Shown piece by piece: positions 33,601 through 45,934 of a stretch of DNA of 64,000 bases (positions are counted from its first letter, which is position 1; every line of letters starts with the position of its first letter). The stretch covers positions 558,001-622,000 of the forward strand of contig JAGMVK010000019.1 of the NCBI GenBank assembly GCA_020747065.1, read 5' to 3'. The notes below the pieces were generated by a model, which was not told where the DNA came from, made no database searches, and saw only the letters and a program-made list of their open reading frames with translations. Source of the stretch: Cadophora sp. MPI-SDFR-AT-0126. Its lineage: Eukaryota > Ascomycota > Leotiomycetes > Helotiales > Ploettnerulaceae. The position numbers and the translations under genes were made by a program.

Positions 33601-34429
33601 TACCATAACCATGCCCATGGTGCTTCACTGCGATACAGAGAACCTTGAATGCATGCATCCGAATGGCAGTATTCTTGACTCTCTGTTCGCTCTCCAGAAC
33701 CATATATACCGGCCGTGTGAACAGACTGATGAAGGTGTCCCGTTCCGAGGTCGTCAAGAAAATCTTAGACAACTTCAACTTTAGGACCTTACACATGATA
33801 TCCAACGCAGTTTGCAGCTGAGCAGTGGAATCCCAGTTTCCATCTTTATCCTTTGCAGCAGCGGTCTTTGACTTTGCACCTTTCCCTCTCCCTCTAGCAG
33901 CTGGCGCCGAGGTAGATTTCTCCGCAGCTTTCGTCTCGACGGCCGCAATAGTCCATTGTAACAAAAAGCCGAAGACCTCCAGCAACTGTTTATGGTGGGA
34001 GATCAATTCCTGCTCGTCGGTCTCAAGGTCATTGTGAATGACATCAGCCTCCGTGGAGAGCCCCGAGACGACCAGATCAAAAATCTTCGAAAGCGCATGT
34101 GTAGGGAGGACTGATGAGGATCTAGAGAGTTTGAAAAGTTCAGAGTCGGGTACTGATATATAGTTTTGGGACGAGGGAAGAGAAATGGGTGCGCACTTTA
34201 AAAGGAACTGCAGAGAGTCAAAGGATGAGCTTCTGGTAATCGCATCTGGATTCTCTGCGACGGAGTCCACAATCGGGTTGAGGACTGTATTGATCAGGGA
34301 GTTGGTGAGGGCTTCGGGGTCGTTTTCGCAGTCGACGAGGCTAGAATCTGCTTCTGGGGTTGCGACAGTCGCAGGATCGCTCATGTAATGTTTGAGAGCA
34401 TCATTGATGTCGAAATTGATTGTATCCAT
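30669..34429 (-). CDS. cnd1: Condensin complex subunit 1 (Cnd1/Ycs4/CAP-D2)
   Basis: This is a non-SMC HEAT-repeat subunit of condensin, which compacts and resolves chromosomes in mitosis together with the Cut3-Cut14 (Smc4-Smc2) pair. Exons 34429-33604, 33554-30895 and 30839-30669 give 1218 residues, the usual length. The N terminus MDTINFDINDALKHYM starts the family N-terminal domain. Central HEAT repeats include NPYCRCRTIQVYIKLCDLEQ, SSNVRRNAIKLLGTLI and NVVIALGDMAVCFNHLID with RTCLMTLTFLILAGQVKVKG. The C terminus, DKHAKQLADKLAARL followed by ETERQWNDVAYALSLLQHKN, lies beyond the 55-nt third-exon intron. A Lys/Gly-rich insert (ARGRGKGAKSKTAAAKDKDG) and an acidic Pro/Glu linker look disordered. 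It is divergent from Cdc7 kinase over 316 bp. Confidence 0.95.
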
Positions 34430-34745
34430 GTTGGCGATGTATGCGCAGTGTTCTGCTGCGAATGTGTGGACATCAACAGGATGCTTTTCGTTGTCACAAA
34501 GTTCTGACTGGGGGGTTTGTTGACAGTCGCGGTTTTCCGTTGTTTTGTTCGCGTCTCCTTCGGGAAAAGCGCGTCCATCTGTTGCCAACCCCACCGAGCA
34601 CCACTGATAGTAACCCTGTCTGCCCGCAACGGCTGTACCTGAAAACAAACAACCAATTGCAGGCTTCCCGAATCCCCAATTCCCGTTACTGGTAGCTTGA
34701 TCGTAGCTCTTGTGTACTCCGTAAGATCAGCTGTAGAGTTGTAAG
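34430..34745. promoter_or_regulatory. Shared divergent promoter region of cnd1 and cdc7
   Basis: 316 bp separate the start codons of two cell-cycle genes transcribed in opposite directions. No TATA box is evident. An ACGCG-type MCB site is not clearly seen, although GCGTCTCC and GCGCGTCC occur within the gap. Co-expression in the cell cycle is an inference from layout and gene functions. Confidence 0.4.
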
Positions 34746-36224
34746 ATGGCGACGGCACGATCGAGAAGCGCGAAACCTTTCGAGATCCACAACGACGAGA
34801 TGATGGACGAGTCAATGGAGGAAGACCACAGATTGGAAGACTCGAGGGCGGAAATGGACGAGGATCAGGAGGACCAAGAGGACGCCTACTCAGAAATGTC
34901 TGAGGAAAGCGATGCGGTTGTTGACCCGACTGTGCAAGAAGATATGGACAAATTCCAAGATACTTTCAAAGGTCTCAAAGAGCGCTTCCGACTTATCAAC
35001 CGGATTGGAGAGGGTAATTTACTTCGTACAGTTGCTCGGTTTATATATTGACGCGTTATAGGTACCTTTTCTACTGTATATAAAGCCGAGGATCTTATGT
35101 ACGAGCACTACCAGAACGAGTGGGATATCGAGGAGAAGGAAAATTCGCAATGGACATCACCGCCCTTGAAGAAGGCACGCAGGGACATGGATTCACTGGC
35201 GGAGAGGAACGAATATGCACAGCAACGACGGCGGCCGAAATACGTTGCGATCAAGAAGATTTACGTCACTAGCAGTCCATCCCGAATTCTCAACGAGCTG
35301 GAACTTCTCAACGACCTCCGCGGTTTCGATTCGGTCTGCCCTCTCATCACAGCATTCAGATCCACAGACCAAGTCGCAGCAGTCCTTCCCTACTTCAGAC
35401 ACACTGATTTTCGCGAATACTTCAGGAAGATGACCGTCCCCGACATGCAGATATACTTCCGGTCACTATTCCGATCTCTCGCGGCCGTCCACTCCAAAGG
35501 CATCATCCACCGAGATATCAAGCCCACGAACTTCCTATATGAACCCGACAAGCAGCGCGGCGTCCTCGTCGACTTTGGTCTCGCCGAACGAGAAGGCACA
35601 GATGCAAAGCCCTGCCTCTGTCAAGAATCTGCGTTTGACCGGCGCCGTCGCATAACCAACTCAGTTACCGCGACCCAAGGCCCCTCAAATGGCTACCCCA
35701 AGAACGACTCCCGGCCCTCGAGACGCGCAAATCGCGCCGGTACACGAGGTTTCCGCGCCCCAGAAGTCCTCTTCAAATGCACCGAACAGAGCACCAAGAT
35801 CGACATCTGGTCCGCTGGAGTAATCCTCCTCACCATCCTCTCCCGGCGCTTCCCCTTCTTCAACTCCGCCGACGATGTCGAAGCCATGATCGAGATTGCC
35901 ACGATCTTCGGCACCAAACGTATGAAATCCTGTGCTTACCTGCACGGTACTGCGTTTGAAAGTAACATCCCCACCATCGGCAATCTAGGCTTCACACTCG
36001 AGAAAATCATATTATGGTCTACGTGCCGGAACGATAGCGGGAAAAATGGCCGCGAGAATCCGCTTAGCGAGGAGGAGATGCTGGCAGTAAGGTTTTTGGA
36101 AAGATGTTTTGAGTTAGATCCGAATAAACGGATTAGTGCTGAGGAGGCGCTGGAACATCCATTTCTGAAGGAGGAGACTGGGGAAGCGTATACAGATGAT
36201 GAGGATGAGATTAATATGGTTTGA
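34746..36224 (+). CDS. cdc7: Cell-division-cycle kinase Cdc7 (Hsk1/DDK catalytic subunit)
   Basis: This is a Ser/Thr kinase that, with its Dbf4 partner, phosphorylates the MCM helicase to fire replication origins. Exons 34746-35013 and 35062-36224 give 476 residues. An acidic N-terminal tail (many Asp/Glu, residues 15-65) precedes the kinase domain. The Gly loop IGEGTFSTVY is split by the intron. VAIKK carries Lys154, HRDIKPTNF carries Asp241, and VDFGLAE carries Asp260, followed by GTRGFRAPEVLFKCTEQSTK and DIWSAGVILL. An insert between strands beta2 and beta3 (about 100-145) and one after DFG with CLC and Arg-rich stretches are typical kinase inserts of Cdc7. The C terminus RFLERCFELDPNKRISAEEAL closes the domain. 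Confidence 0.94.
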
Positions 36225-37257
36225 AGTGAGGCATTATGTTGTATGATATCACGGCAAGATGACGGAGAAGTGGAGGGGAGCGGCCAGTTGACTTTTGCGT
36301 CGGCGTTCATGAAAGGATTGTAGCATGGCGGATGGCGTTTCGTGTACATACATATTCGAACATAGTAAGCGGGCGGGAGTGGTACATAGGCATTGTGAAC
36401 TGCTTCTTATTTAGTTGATAGTTTGTTGACTTCAGTCGAGATACCACTTGAGTCGTATAGCATAATAAGAACCAGTCAAAATATCAGATAACAAGATAAG
36501 ACTTGAAAACAAGAACTCTCAATCCAGCGGCGAAATCCACTCACGCCAACTACTAATCTCCATGTTCATGTGAGATCTATTTACTCGTCTCGAGATAGAA
36601 TGACGAGGTAGGTGGCGTACGGTTGAGAAGCAATGAGAATACTATGTACTGTGTACTGTACTTCGATGTGGAGGACACACATTCGCGAGAACTGGGGCTA
36701 AGAGACCCTAGAACGTAGTTGAGAGGTAGGTGAAAGGTATGAGGTAGATAGATAGATGGAAAAACTGGTATTTGCTTCGAAAGAAGAAGCATAATTAGGG
36801 CGGCGGGTAGGTAAGAAATGCATTGGATTATTGGCATATCAATAAGTCAAGTCGTCAAATCAAGTCATCGATCAAGGGTCCAGTCTCTAGGAAATGAAAT
36901 ATGGACGGAAAAAGTAAGTGAAGGTGGCGTAGCGCGTCAAAAGCCCACAGTGCCATGCCAGATCAAATCACATCGTATCACAACAGCTCGGATCGAATGG
37001 CGGGGAATGGTTCGCAGTGTGTCCGAAATCGGTTGGTTTGAAGTTTGTGCTTTTTATTGTGCTTCGTAGTGAACTCCCGTAGCCATAACAGAAGCCACCA
37101 TATTCATGCCTGCCACATGCATCTAAGACGACCGATATAAACCAGTCACATCCAGCATATCAAAAGCCGAAGCTTCATCCCAACCCAAGCACGCCAGCCA
37201 GCCAATTTCCACCCTAATCCGAGTGCAAAAACAATGCGGGTTACGAAAATGCTAGAC
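36225..37257. other. Intergenic region between convergent genes
   Basis: This is the 3' flank of cdc7 and of the uL15 gene. No gene is seen. Confidence 0.4.
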
Positions 37258-38448
37258 CTATGCGACCAACTCGACAACACCACCAGCCTCGGTAATCTTC
37301 TGCTCAGCCTTCTTGCTGACCCACCTAGCACGAACGACGAGAGGAACTTGGGGAAGTCTGCCCTTGCCGAGGACCTTGCTGTAGCCAAGGGGGAGGAGGT
37401 CGAGAACGGGGATGGTGTCGGTCTTCTTGGAGGTGAGGTACTCGTCGCGCTTCTCGGCGGGGATCAAGGACCAGAGCTAGAGAACTGTTAGCGGTTCTTC
37501 TTGTCAAATGCTCCGTGTAGACGATCTGGCGTGGGCGTAGCGGTACTTGCGCTGCCTGCTGGGTTTTGGGGGCGCTGACTTGGCGCTTGTTTTTCTTGGG
37601 GTTGAGATTATGGGAGGGTGGTGATGGTGGGAGGTGAGCTCTAGCAGATGTCGAGTCGAATCCATGCCAACAACCAATAGCTCTTTCTCCAACAAAAAAC
37701 ACACAACACATGTCCCTCCCTCTCCCCCTCTTCTCCGAACGAAAGAAGACCACCCTCATCCAGAACACAATGAAATCCACACCCAGAACATACCTTATCC
37801 AAGTTGATAATTGGCTTCCAGAAGTGGTTGCGCTGCTTGTGGAAGTATCGCATACCGACCTTTCCGAAGTAACCAGGATGGTACTTGTCCATGTTGGTTC
37901 GGTGGTGATGTTGTCCACCAGCGAGACCACGACCACCTGGATGCTTGCGGTGCTTGCCTACACGACCGTGACCGGCCGAGACGTGTCCGCGGCTGTTGGG
38001 AGAGTCATGTTAGCTTCTATTCTGCTCCAAAGCGTGAGAGCTGAAGTATGAAATGAGAATCCCAGGATGTGAAATCGAAGTTCGAAGTCGCGATGCCGCT
38101 CGAGCCGGGACTCGAGAGAGACGGAAGGGCATCATTGTTGTCGTGATCCAGACAGCAGCAAATTCCCATCTCTGAATTTGTGCTGGAAAATCGAAGGTGC
38201 ATCAATTCCTCCTCGCCGGCCCAACCACAACGATACGCAATCTTCCAATTGTCCTCCCCATCCGATATCCTCCTAATCCCTTTCCGTGGCCCAATTCGCA
38301 TCCCACAATCCATCTCCATTAGCACCTCCCTCTCCTTCCAGACCTTCCTCCTCGCGCCATCCTTCCACGGTTCCATGCAATATCAGACAGCATAAAGAAA
38401 CATGGCATATACGTACTGCTTGCGGGTCTTGCTCAAATGAGTAGGCAT
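37258..38448 (-). CDS. rpl28: 60S ribosomal protein uL15 (yeast L28, L27a)
   Basis: This is a large-subunit ribosomal protein. Exons 38448-38417, 37992-37794 and 37476-37258 give 149 residues, identical in length to yeast uL15. It starts [20 protein letters not shown], with the first intron after codon 10 as is usual for ribosomal-protein genes. [18 protein letters not shown] and [19 protein letters not shown] follow, then [13 protein letters not shown] and [18 protein letters not shown] at the end. The two introns (about 424 and 317 nt) are far longer than others in this window, a common trait of highly expressed ribosomal-protein genes. I looked for C/D-box snoRNA signatures in them and saw none. 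Confidence 0.96.
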
Positions 38449-40357
38449 CTTGACGTCGTGGTAGTCGAGGTCGAGATGTGGTGTTGGTTGTCGTAATCCT
38501 TTCAAACAAAAGTTCTCTGGTACAGTAATGCAAAATTGAAGTTGGCGGTTTGCGGGTGCGCTAGTCTTATTCGGGGAGGAGTGTGACGGCAGGGGTGGGT
38601 GATAAGCGAGATGGGGTTTGTGAGGTCTGAAGCCCTAAGTTCTGGGTGGGATGGATGGACGATGGGAGTGCAGAATAAGAAGCAACCCAAAGGGCTGGGA
38701 GGCGAATAATTGTGAAGGGTCCAATTATGCAGATGCATATCATTAAGATTCGATTCTTACAGCATAAAAAAGATTCATCCTTTCCCAACTTCTATCACAG
38801 CATCACACCTCAATATCCCGCCTAAACTTCATCCCAAATGTCCGCCTCAGGCTCTATAGCGACCAGGCCAGGCAACAATACTCACATGACCTATCCTATC
38901 AAACTCCCCTGAAAGTTTTGTTGCACATCGCATTTATTTTGTCCCAGCACTGTGATTCAAATATCGCCTGTTCGCTACCAAAAATGGCCTCCCTTTTTGC
39001 CCTCTTGTCCAACCGTTTACCAAACCGCGAATAAAACACTAGGCAATATCTAGCTTGTAATCATGAGCTCTACTTTATAGAGCAAAGGAAATGAAAAGAA
39101 TGCATTTGAAAGTGCAAAATAGGTTTATGTGTATGGGTTTGGGTTGAGCTTGCGTTGAGCGCGGTGGTCGGTTTATTTACATCCTCCTCTTCGTCCTCTT
39201 CCTCCTCGGACCTCATTCGCATAAGTACAAGCTGAAGAGAACAACCTCCTGAGTATTCTCACCTCCTTTGAAAAAGGATGTGATCGGACTGTGTATGGCA
39301 AGAATGAGAAGAAGAGGAACCATTAGGTTTTGAAGTGGAGGAAGGTGGTATTTATGGCTTGTTGTGTTGATGGAGTATATAATTGACTATCTGCTTTCAT
39401 TTCTATAGAACCAAATGCATCCAACCACATTAAACACCATCAAATCTATCCCTTTCCGCCGCTCACCCCTTGCCTCAAAGCGTAGGCATATGCAGAGTCC
39501 AGATCCGACTACAGGCAGTGGGGTCGTACGGTAGTTATGCATCAGATATAAGTCTGAGTGATCCATCTCCACGACTTAGCATGGGAGAGCAGGAGTAGCA
39601 GCAAGAAAGAAGCAAGCAATCACTCAAGGTTGTACGCCAAATGACCCCACCCAACCATCATCACGCGCCATCCGAGAAATGCAGCAAAAGAAGCGCGAGA
39701 GAAAGAGCAAGGGCAGAAGAAAGAAGATCGTTTCTATAGTACAGTTCGTATGTATCATACGTGCGTATGGATGCAGGACTTTGCAGACCTGGACTTGTCC
39801 TCGTCTCTGTGTCTGGTCTCATAAGAGGTCTGTAGTTGGGAAATATGCAGCCCAACCAGACCAGCCTCAATCAAGATAAGCCCAGTCCATTCCTTCCAAC
39901 CTTCCACTCCAGAATAGGACAATCCAAGCAGAGATAAGTAGCCAATATATAGTGATCCGATGCGGCGCATGCAGAAAGGTGGCGCAAACGCAAGTGCAAA
40001 ATCTTCAAAGGCAGAGGCAAAAGTGAGGAAACGCTATCCTGCAAAATGTACGATTTTCTGCAAAGGGGGTGTCGCTGTATTCCGTATATGAAGACCAGGA
40101 AAGTGTAACGCCGGGATGTGAAGTTTTAGGTTATGTTCATTCGTGATGATTTTGTGTATGGAATGAGGTTCGAGGATGCTGCTTTCTGTACTAGGTATGA
40201 GTTTTCTCGTGCTGTACAGTCGGAAGTTTTTCTGGGAAATCCATTTTCTTTTGGTGCGACAGACGGAAACTCTTGATGTTTTTTTGTCGTTATTCATGAT
40301 TGGATTTCGTGAGAGTAGGTAGGGCGTGACGGCTTCTGTTGTGAAAGCTTGATCATC
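38449..40357. other. Intergenic region of about 1.9 kb
   Basis: It contains the uL15 promoter (left) and probably a long 3' untranslated region of the CCCH gene (right). At 38911-38933 a 23-bp block GAAAGTTTTGTTGCACATCG plus CAT matches the core of the repeats at 176-555 and 4738-4991 with one difference. No gene is supported. Confidence 0.4.
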
Positions 40358-42228
40358 TCAGCGAGCTCCAAACATTCCCTCAACCCCGCCATTGGTGGAA
40401 CCCGAGACTCCATTGCGACCAGAAGCTCTGGAACCAGCGGGGAAATTCCAACCACCACTATTGCGCTTCTCGACCTTCTTCTCATCCGAATCTTCCATAC
40501 CCTCCAGATTGAACATGAAATCGCCTTGCTCCTCGTCAATGGGTGTTGTGAAACGGCCACTTACGCCATTGCTCATACTGCTGGAACTGACTTGTCGCTC
40601 GGCTACAGCTCGTGCACCACTGATTGGATTGCTTGGGCCACGGGTAGGGAGATCGCTACCGCTGGATTCTGCTCTGCCAAGATGGGTGCGTTGGAGACCT
40701 CTGGAGATCATGGAGATGGAGCTTTGGCGGGGTGGTGATGCGAGGTACGGGGAGGAGTCGCCCGAAACGCTTGGTCGGGCAATTGGTCTGGAGCTAGGGC
40801 TGGCACCTAGATGGAGCGAGGAGTTGCGAAGAGGCGAGCCAACGTGACCGAATGCTGAGGTACGAACTCGATCTTCCTCGTCCTTACGCTGCTGAAAGAC
40901 ACCGCCCCATCGAGAAGGACTAGCATTTGATGGAGAGCCGAATTTTATGCCGATATCGTTGTTGGGTGTACCGGTACCACTGTTGATTGGTCTTCCCTCA
41001 TCATCTGCAGTTCTTGATCCTCGACGTGCCTTTTCTTGTGGTGTCATCAAATCCTTCAAAGTCTCGGGCAGAAGATCCTCCTCGAACGTAAAAGCAGGAT
41101 CCCACTCATGATCAGCCTTTGGCAGACTAGAGGACATGACCTTGGTCTTAGCATATCTTTGGGAATGCATAGTTCTCTTTCCAAAGTACTCTTCAACAGG
41201 GAAGGCTGGGGGCGAAGAGGGCATTCCATTGAACCGATCTCTCGTATCGTCTCCGAATGCTGAATTGTGTAGATTCTTCAGGGCCTCGGAAGTTCTGCCA
41301 TCCTTCGCTGCTCCAAGAGAACTAGGTGGTGAATCAAGACCGAACTTGGCGGGGACGGAAGATGCAATTGGGCCATATCTTGCGATCATAGAGATACCAT
41401 TGCTGTCGAATGAGGCAGGTAATTGGGCATCCAGAACACTCAGACCCTTCACAGCAACCGGTGATAAGCCAAGACCAAATCGATTATGATCCTCATCTCG
41501 TGGGGAACCGTAATTGGAGACATTGTGGGAGGCATAGCTCGTATCGATCGTAGGAACATTGATATCAATGCTTTGCTGACGTCCGACCATAGGTGGGTAA
41601 GGGTTATCGTGGTCCTGGTAGCCTTGATATTGCTGGCCATATGGTGGGGGACCTCCATTGGTACCCATGAAAGAATTTGTTAAGGTCGAAGTAGTGGGTC
41701 GTGTGTGGTATCCATCATTGTTCAATCGTCCTCCAATATTCAGATGTCCGCCTCCCATTGCTCCTCCATGCTTGTAGTTTACTCGGCGCCCATCAGGCAG
41801 AACATGGACGTTTGCGCACTTGGGACCGAACTTGCAGTTGCCCTACAACAATTAGCTCATGTATTTTGACTCAGAAATTTTCTATTTACCTTTGCAAAGT
41901 ACTTGCAGACGGTATCATTTGTGCTGGCTAGATCATGGCTGAAGGGGCACGCCGAACCCGCTTGACATGCGCCTTGCCGGAAGAACTTGCATGGAACATG
42001 GGAAGTGTCTGCAAGCTGTCAATACCCTTTCCCGGACGCTGCAATTCCCCTCAACAACTCACTTTGTCTGCCCGGAGGGCTCCGCGGACCTTCGAACCGT
42101 CCCATACCTCCAACTGGTGGTGGCGGACCTCCTGCACCGTTAAGCGCAGTTGGCGGGGGAATATTGAGAGAGCCAGAGCTCATGTGTCTGTACTCCGTTG
42201 TCATTCTGGGAGAGCCCTGACTTAGCAT
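40358..42228 (-). CDS. CCCH zinc-finger protein, Lee1-like
   Basis: Exons 42228-42063, 42008-41890 and 41842-40358 give 589 residues from the ATG of MLSQGSPRMTTEYR. An in-frame ATG at 42393 would add 55 residues. Two adjacent C-x7-C-x5-C-x3-H fingers span CKFFRQGACQAGSACPFSH and CKYFAKGNCKFGPKCANVH; an intron falls inside the second. CCCH fingers of this type bind RNA or, in some fungal proteins, DNA. After LPDGRRVNYK the remaining ~450 residues are low complexity, rich in Ser, Pro, Gly and Asn, with a conserved-looking block EYFGKRTMHSQRYAKTKVMS and an acidic DFMFNLEGMEDSDEKK near the C terminus. The function of the yeast relative Lee1 is not established. Confidence 0.85.
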
Positions 42229-44631
42229 GGGAGTGCTCGAGGGAGAAGTTATTTCGAGATCGAAGTGCTGTGAGAAGGAATGGGTTGAGGCGTGCAGTAT
42301 TCCGATCTGCGACCCCGCCTCGAAGTGGGGGATTGTTGTCGCGTGGGAAGAGGTTGGTGATAAAGAGAAGAAGATCGAGTCTGGTCGGTGCAAAAGATAA
42401 TGTAATGACTCTTAGGCAGAATAGCCGGCGGAGGGAATGCGCACAAGGCTGACTTGACCGCCCCGTCGTGGAGATAAATTCACACTGGTCGGGCTACAAT
42501 ATCGTAGGTGAAGGATTGGAGTTGAGGAAGAACAAGGCGAGCTCTTCTCTTGGTCAATGCTGAAATTCACCGCCTGTGTTCCTCGAGTCCCTCGAGTCCC
42601 TGCCGTCTCTTGCCCTGTGCTTCTCAAGCCTGTGCGCTTCCTTGTCGTTTTGACGGAAACGCTAGTGACGACTTCTGCGCCGTCACAAACTGATAGACCC
42701 GATAGAGTTTAACCTTCGATATTACAACCGTCCGCTCCAGATGGTCGGGAGTCTCGAGTCGCAGGGAAGAAGAAAGAGGTGAAGAAATGGATGTGATTTT
42801 GCAGGTGAGAGAGCTTTTCGGTGAGAGGCTGGCAGGTCTATCAGAATGCGGAACGGAGCGGTTTAAGGTGGGCTAGACAGAAGGAGATCCTTGTTCATAA
42901 TAGATCTGGAATAGAGGTGAATCCAGGAGTTTGCGGCTTCTCGTCCTATCTCTGCTCCAAGCCTTGCGCTTCTGGCGTGTAACATCAATTCAGAGGGAAT
43001 AGGCAGCTGTGATAGGCTGAGATAGCTCGCGAAGGGGGGGTTCGGTAAAGTAGACCTGCCTCCGTGGGGGAGAAAGGTTGTGACTCGAGGACTCGATTGT
43101 ACCACTCCGCTGCTTTCATATCGTGGGGTTAAAGGAAGGTAACGTCGTGTTCTGCGATGCACAATATCTCTTTCGCGGCTTAAAGCTACTTCCATCTCAC
43201 TGCAGCATCTTGTTCAAGAGGACAGGTCATCTACCTTTTATAGTACGTACGACCTTACCACATATTCAACCCCCATCACTCTAGCCCCATACCAGCGAGT
43301 CAGCATGACATCTCTTTCACACCGCACTTGACTTCATCGATCATGATCATGATCATGCACATCAGAAGGCTTAATCGATTATTAAGATACCCATCCTCCT
43401 CACCCCCAAATTCAAGAAATACCCTATTCTATCTTTAGTCCAGATCGTGTTCGTTTCATCCATCTATCTTTCGCCTCCATCACCACTTCACACACCAACC
43501 TTCGCGACTATGATCCAGAAACGTTTCAAAGATATATCCCCCCCCCATCCATCCGCCTCTCGCGCCAAAACCCCCAATTCTCCATTAAAAGTTTACAGCA
43601 TCCTATCCGTCCACTAATTCATCTCTCAATCCCAGCATCTCCGATCCGCAAAGACCCGAGTCCATCTTCGAATTCCCCTCATCTTCCGACAGGCAGATCC
43701 AGATCTAGATGTTCGGGTGTTGACATGCCTGAGAATGAGAATATCAAGATTCCCATATCACGAAGGTTGTCAGATGATGGGTGTATCCAACCTTAGCCTT
43801 TCATGTGAAAGCTGTCCCCTGACTCGCTCGTTTAGGTTGTGTACATCCATCCATCCTTCAGCAGGAAGGTACCAAAATACTGTGTTCGTGCACTATCTCC
43901 GATTTACCCCACAGCACTGCGGCATCACAACCACCATTTTCGGCACTCGCATTCCCAGAGACACAATGCGCAGCGCATTTCGTATTTCCACTCAATTCCC
44001 AGAATCTATACACACAGGTTCTAGATTCGTAACCCCTCAAAGGAGACCTACAATTACGACCTCAAAAGTCAATTCCAAGACATTCGGCCCTTACCGATGC
44101 GCAACAGGAGGTCAGCCGGCCCCCCTTTTCGCTAAACGAGCCCGAACCCATACATGGTGATTCCAAAAGTCGGTATAGAGCTCTGAGAGGGTATCACCTG
44201 CGTCAGCCGCCTCGTAATCAAGTATTGGAGGCGATTTTTGGGTGTCTTACTTTCAAGACGGAACGGGTTGCGCGTCCTGGAAAATCTGGTGAGTTGATAA
44301 CAAGTACCTGGGTAGGTACTTGGCTGCTGACCCTCTCGGCAGTTGAGGAATCACATTAGTGTAGTGGGCAGATTGCTGGACTGAGATGCACTGCAAGGAA
44401 TAGTATCGAACTTGGAGTCCTGATTTATATCATTCAGCGTGCTCGGGCATACGTGATTGGATTTTCTTCAGATACATGCAAATGGGTTTTTAAGCATGAC
44501 TTCCTTACTTACAAAATCACAATTACAAAAGAAGAGTATTTACTTTGCAGCCAATTTCCCGACTCCCTGCCTTATCCAAACACCTCTGAAGTATACAGTA
44601 CACCCACTCCCCACTCCCCAATCATTTTTCA
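42229..44631. other. Gene-free region of about 2.4 kb
   Basis: It carries the promoter and long 5' leader of the CCCH gene (42229-43250), then about 1.3 kb without a convincing gene. Minor features are a TGATCATGATCATGATCATG stretch near 43340 and a near-perfect palindrome at 44302-44321 (AAGTACCT/AGGTACTT). A weak tRNA-like block lies at about 44345-44425 but does not fold well. Confidence 0.4.
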
Positions 44632-45934
44632 TCACTCACCCTTCCCCTCTCCCTCCCCAAAATCCTCCGCATGCAGCTCATTCGTCGGCAAGAAAGTCAA
44701 CACCTGATGCTCCCTCGTCCACTCCCTAATCATCTCGAAATTCCTGCACTGCCTCTTCGTCTCAAAGATCGCCGTGTACGCCTCCCCTTCTGCGTCCCAG
44801 CCGAGGGACATGATGCCTACGTCGCCGTGGCATTGCAGGACTTGGCGGAGGTATTCGAAACAGTGCACTGTGGTGGGTTGGTTAGATTGGATTAGATATA
44901 TGGAGATGTTAAGTGAGAATATGAGGTGTAGGAATGGAGGGGTGGGTATGATGGATAGGATAGGATAGGATGGGATGGGAAATGAGGGAATAGGAGGTAT
45001 AGGAAGAGAGAAGAAAAGGGAAGACAAACTCGTATGCGGCTCCCTCATCTCTGGAATCTCATCATGCACATCTTCTCGACTCTGATTATAGAACAATTTC
45101 CGAATACGATTCTACCTCGAGACACACTTATCAGCACCTTTGTAAATATCTCCCTCCTTCCCTCCCCTCCTCCCTCACCTCCAGCATCACATATATCATA
45201 TTTCAAGAGCGAGAAACGAACTCACCAAACAATGCAACTGATGAAACACCTCAATATTCCCCATATACCCCGGCACATCCGGATTCACCTTCCTCTCGTA
45301 ATCCCGCACTCTCTCCGTCGGTTCGGAGAGTTTGGACGCCGCGTCTGGGGAGATCCATACGATTCCTGGTCCGTCTAGGCAGATGATGAATGGGCATTCA
45401 GCATTGAGAGTTTGAGAGGTAGGAGAGGGAGAGAAGTAGCGGGAGAGGTAGGACTTACTGGTCAATAAACCATCCCAGGCAGCATCTGTCTGGTTGTTCG
45501 ACGGCCCGAAATATATCGAGCCGTCGGGCTCGCCAAAATAGGTGACCATTTCGTATTCGATAGGTGCATCAGTTGGTGCTACATTCGGGTTACTTGTCAG
45601 TGAATGTTTAAAATACAACATCTTTGCTTTCCAATATCTGGGTTCTGTGTAACTCACCGTCAAATGGTTCACGAATTATAACTTTTGCGGGTGTGAATAT
45701 GAATGCAGTGGTATAGATGAACATGAGAAGGACGTGTAGTAGCCACGGCATGTAGGTCTTGAAACGTTGGGGCCGTGAAGATTGGTGTGTCGGTAAAGAT
45801 GGGTCGTCTTTCTCGGAGAGGAGGTTCTCGTTTGATTCTGATGGTGAGATAGATAAGGCGTGCGAGTCGTGGTCATGGTCGTGATTGTGATTGTTGATAG
45901 GTCGGTAAGATGTCGTAAGCGAGGAGAGGAACAT
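44632..45934 (-). CDS. UstYa-like (DUF3328) membrane-anchored protein
   Basis: Members of this family perform oxidative cyclisation in fungal RiPP pathways (ustiloxin, cyclochlorotine, asperipin) and occur in other clusters. Exons 45934-45658, 45578-45459, 45365-45226, 45111-45030 and 44867-44632 give 284 residues with consistent phases. One membrane segment lies at about residues 61-83, following a His/Asp-rich, disordered N terminus. The family HxxHC motif occurs twice, as expected: EVFHQLHCL (174-178) and EPHTMHCFEYLRQ (205-209), each assembled across or next to an intron. CHGDVG follows. The second intron (45366-45458) is 93 nt without stops. A small secreted protein with a Tyr/Trp-rich segment lies 1.4 kb away on the other strand. 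Confidence 0.88.

Noticed and set aside
37477..38416. Possible intronic snoRNAs in the ribosomal-protein gene
   Set aside because: Neither intron shows a paired RTGATGA C box and CTGA D box with flanking terminal stems.
39679..39879. 66-codon Lys/Arg-rich frame downstream of the CCCH gene
   Set aside because: Short, low complexity at the start and without conserved features; within a probable 3' untranslated or intergenic region.
43717..44160. 147-codon open frame on the plus strand upstream of the UstYa-like gene
   Set aside because: Composition is Arg/Thr/Ser/Pro-rich like random GC-neutral DNA, with no motifs or supporting splice sites; likely chance.
44345..44425. tRNA-like block with a box-A-like TTAGTGTAGTGGG and a degenerate box B
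   Set aside because: Acceptor and T arms do not pair consistently; no acceptable cloverleaf or anticodon.
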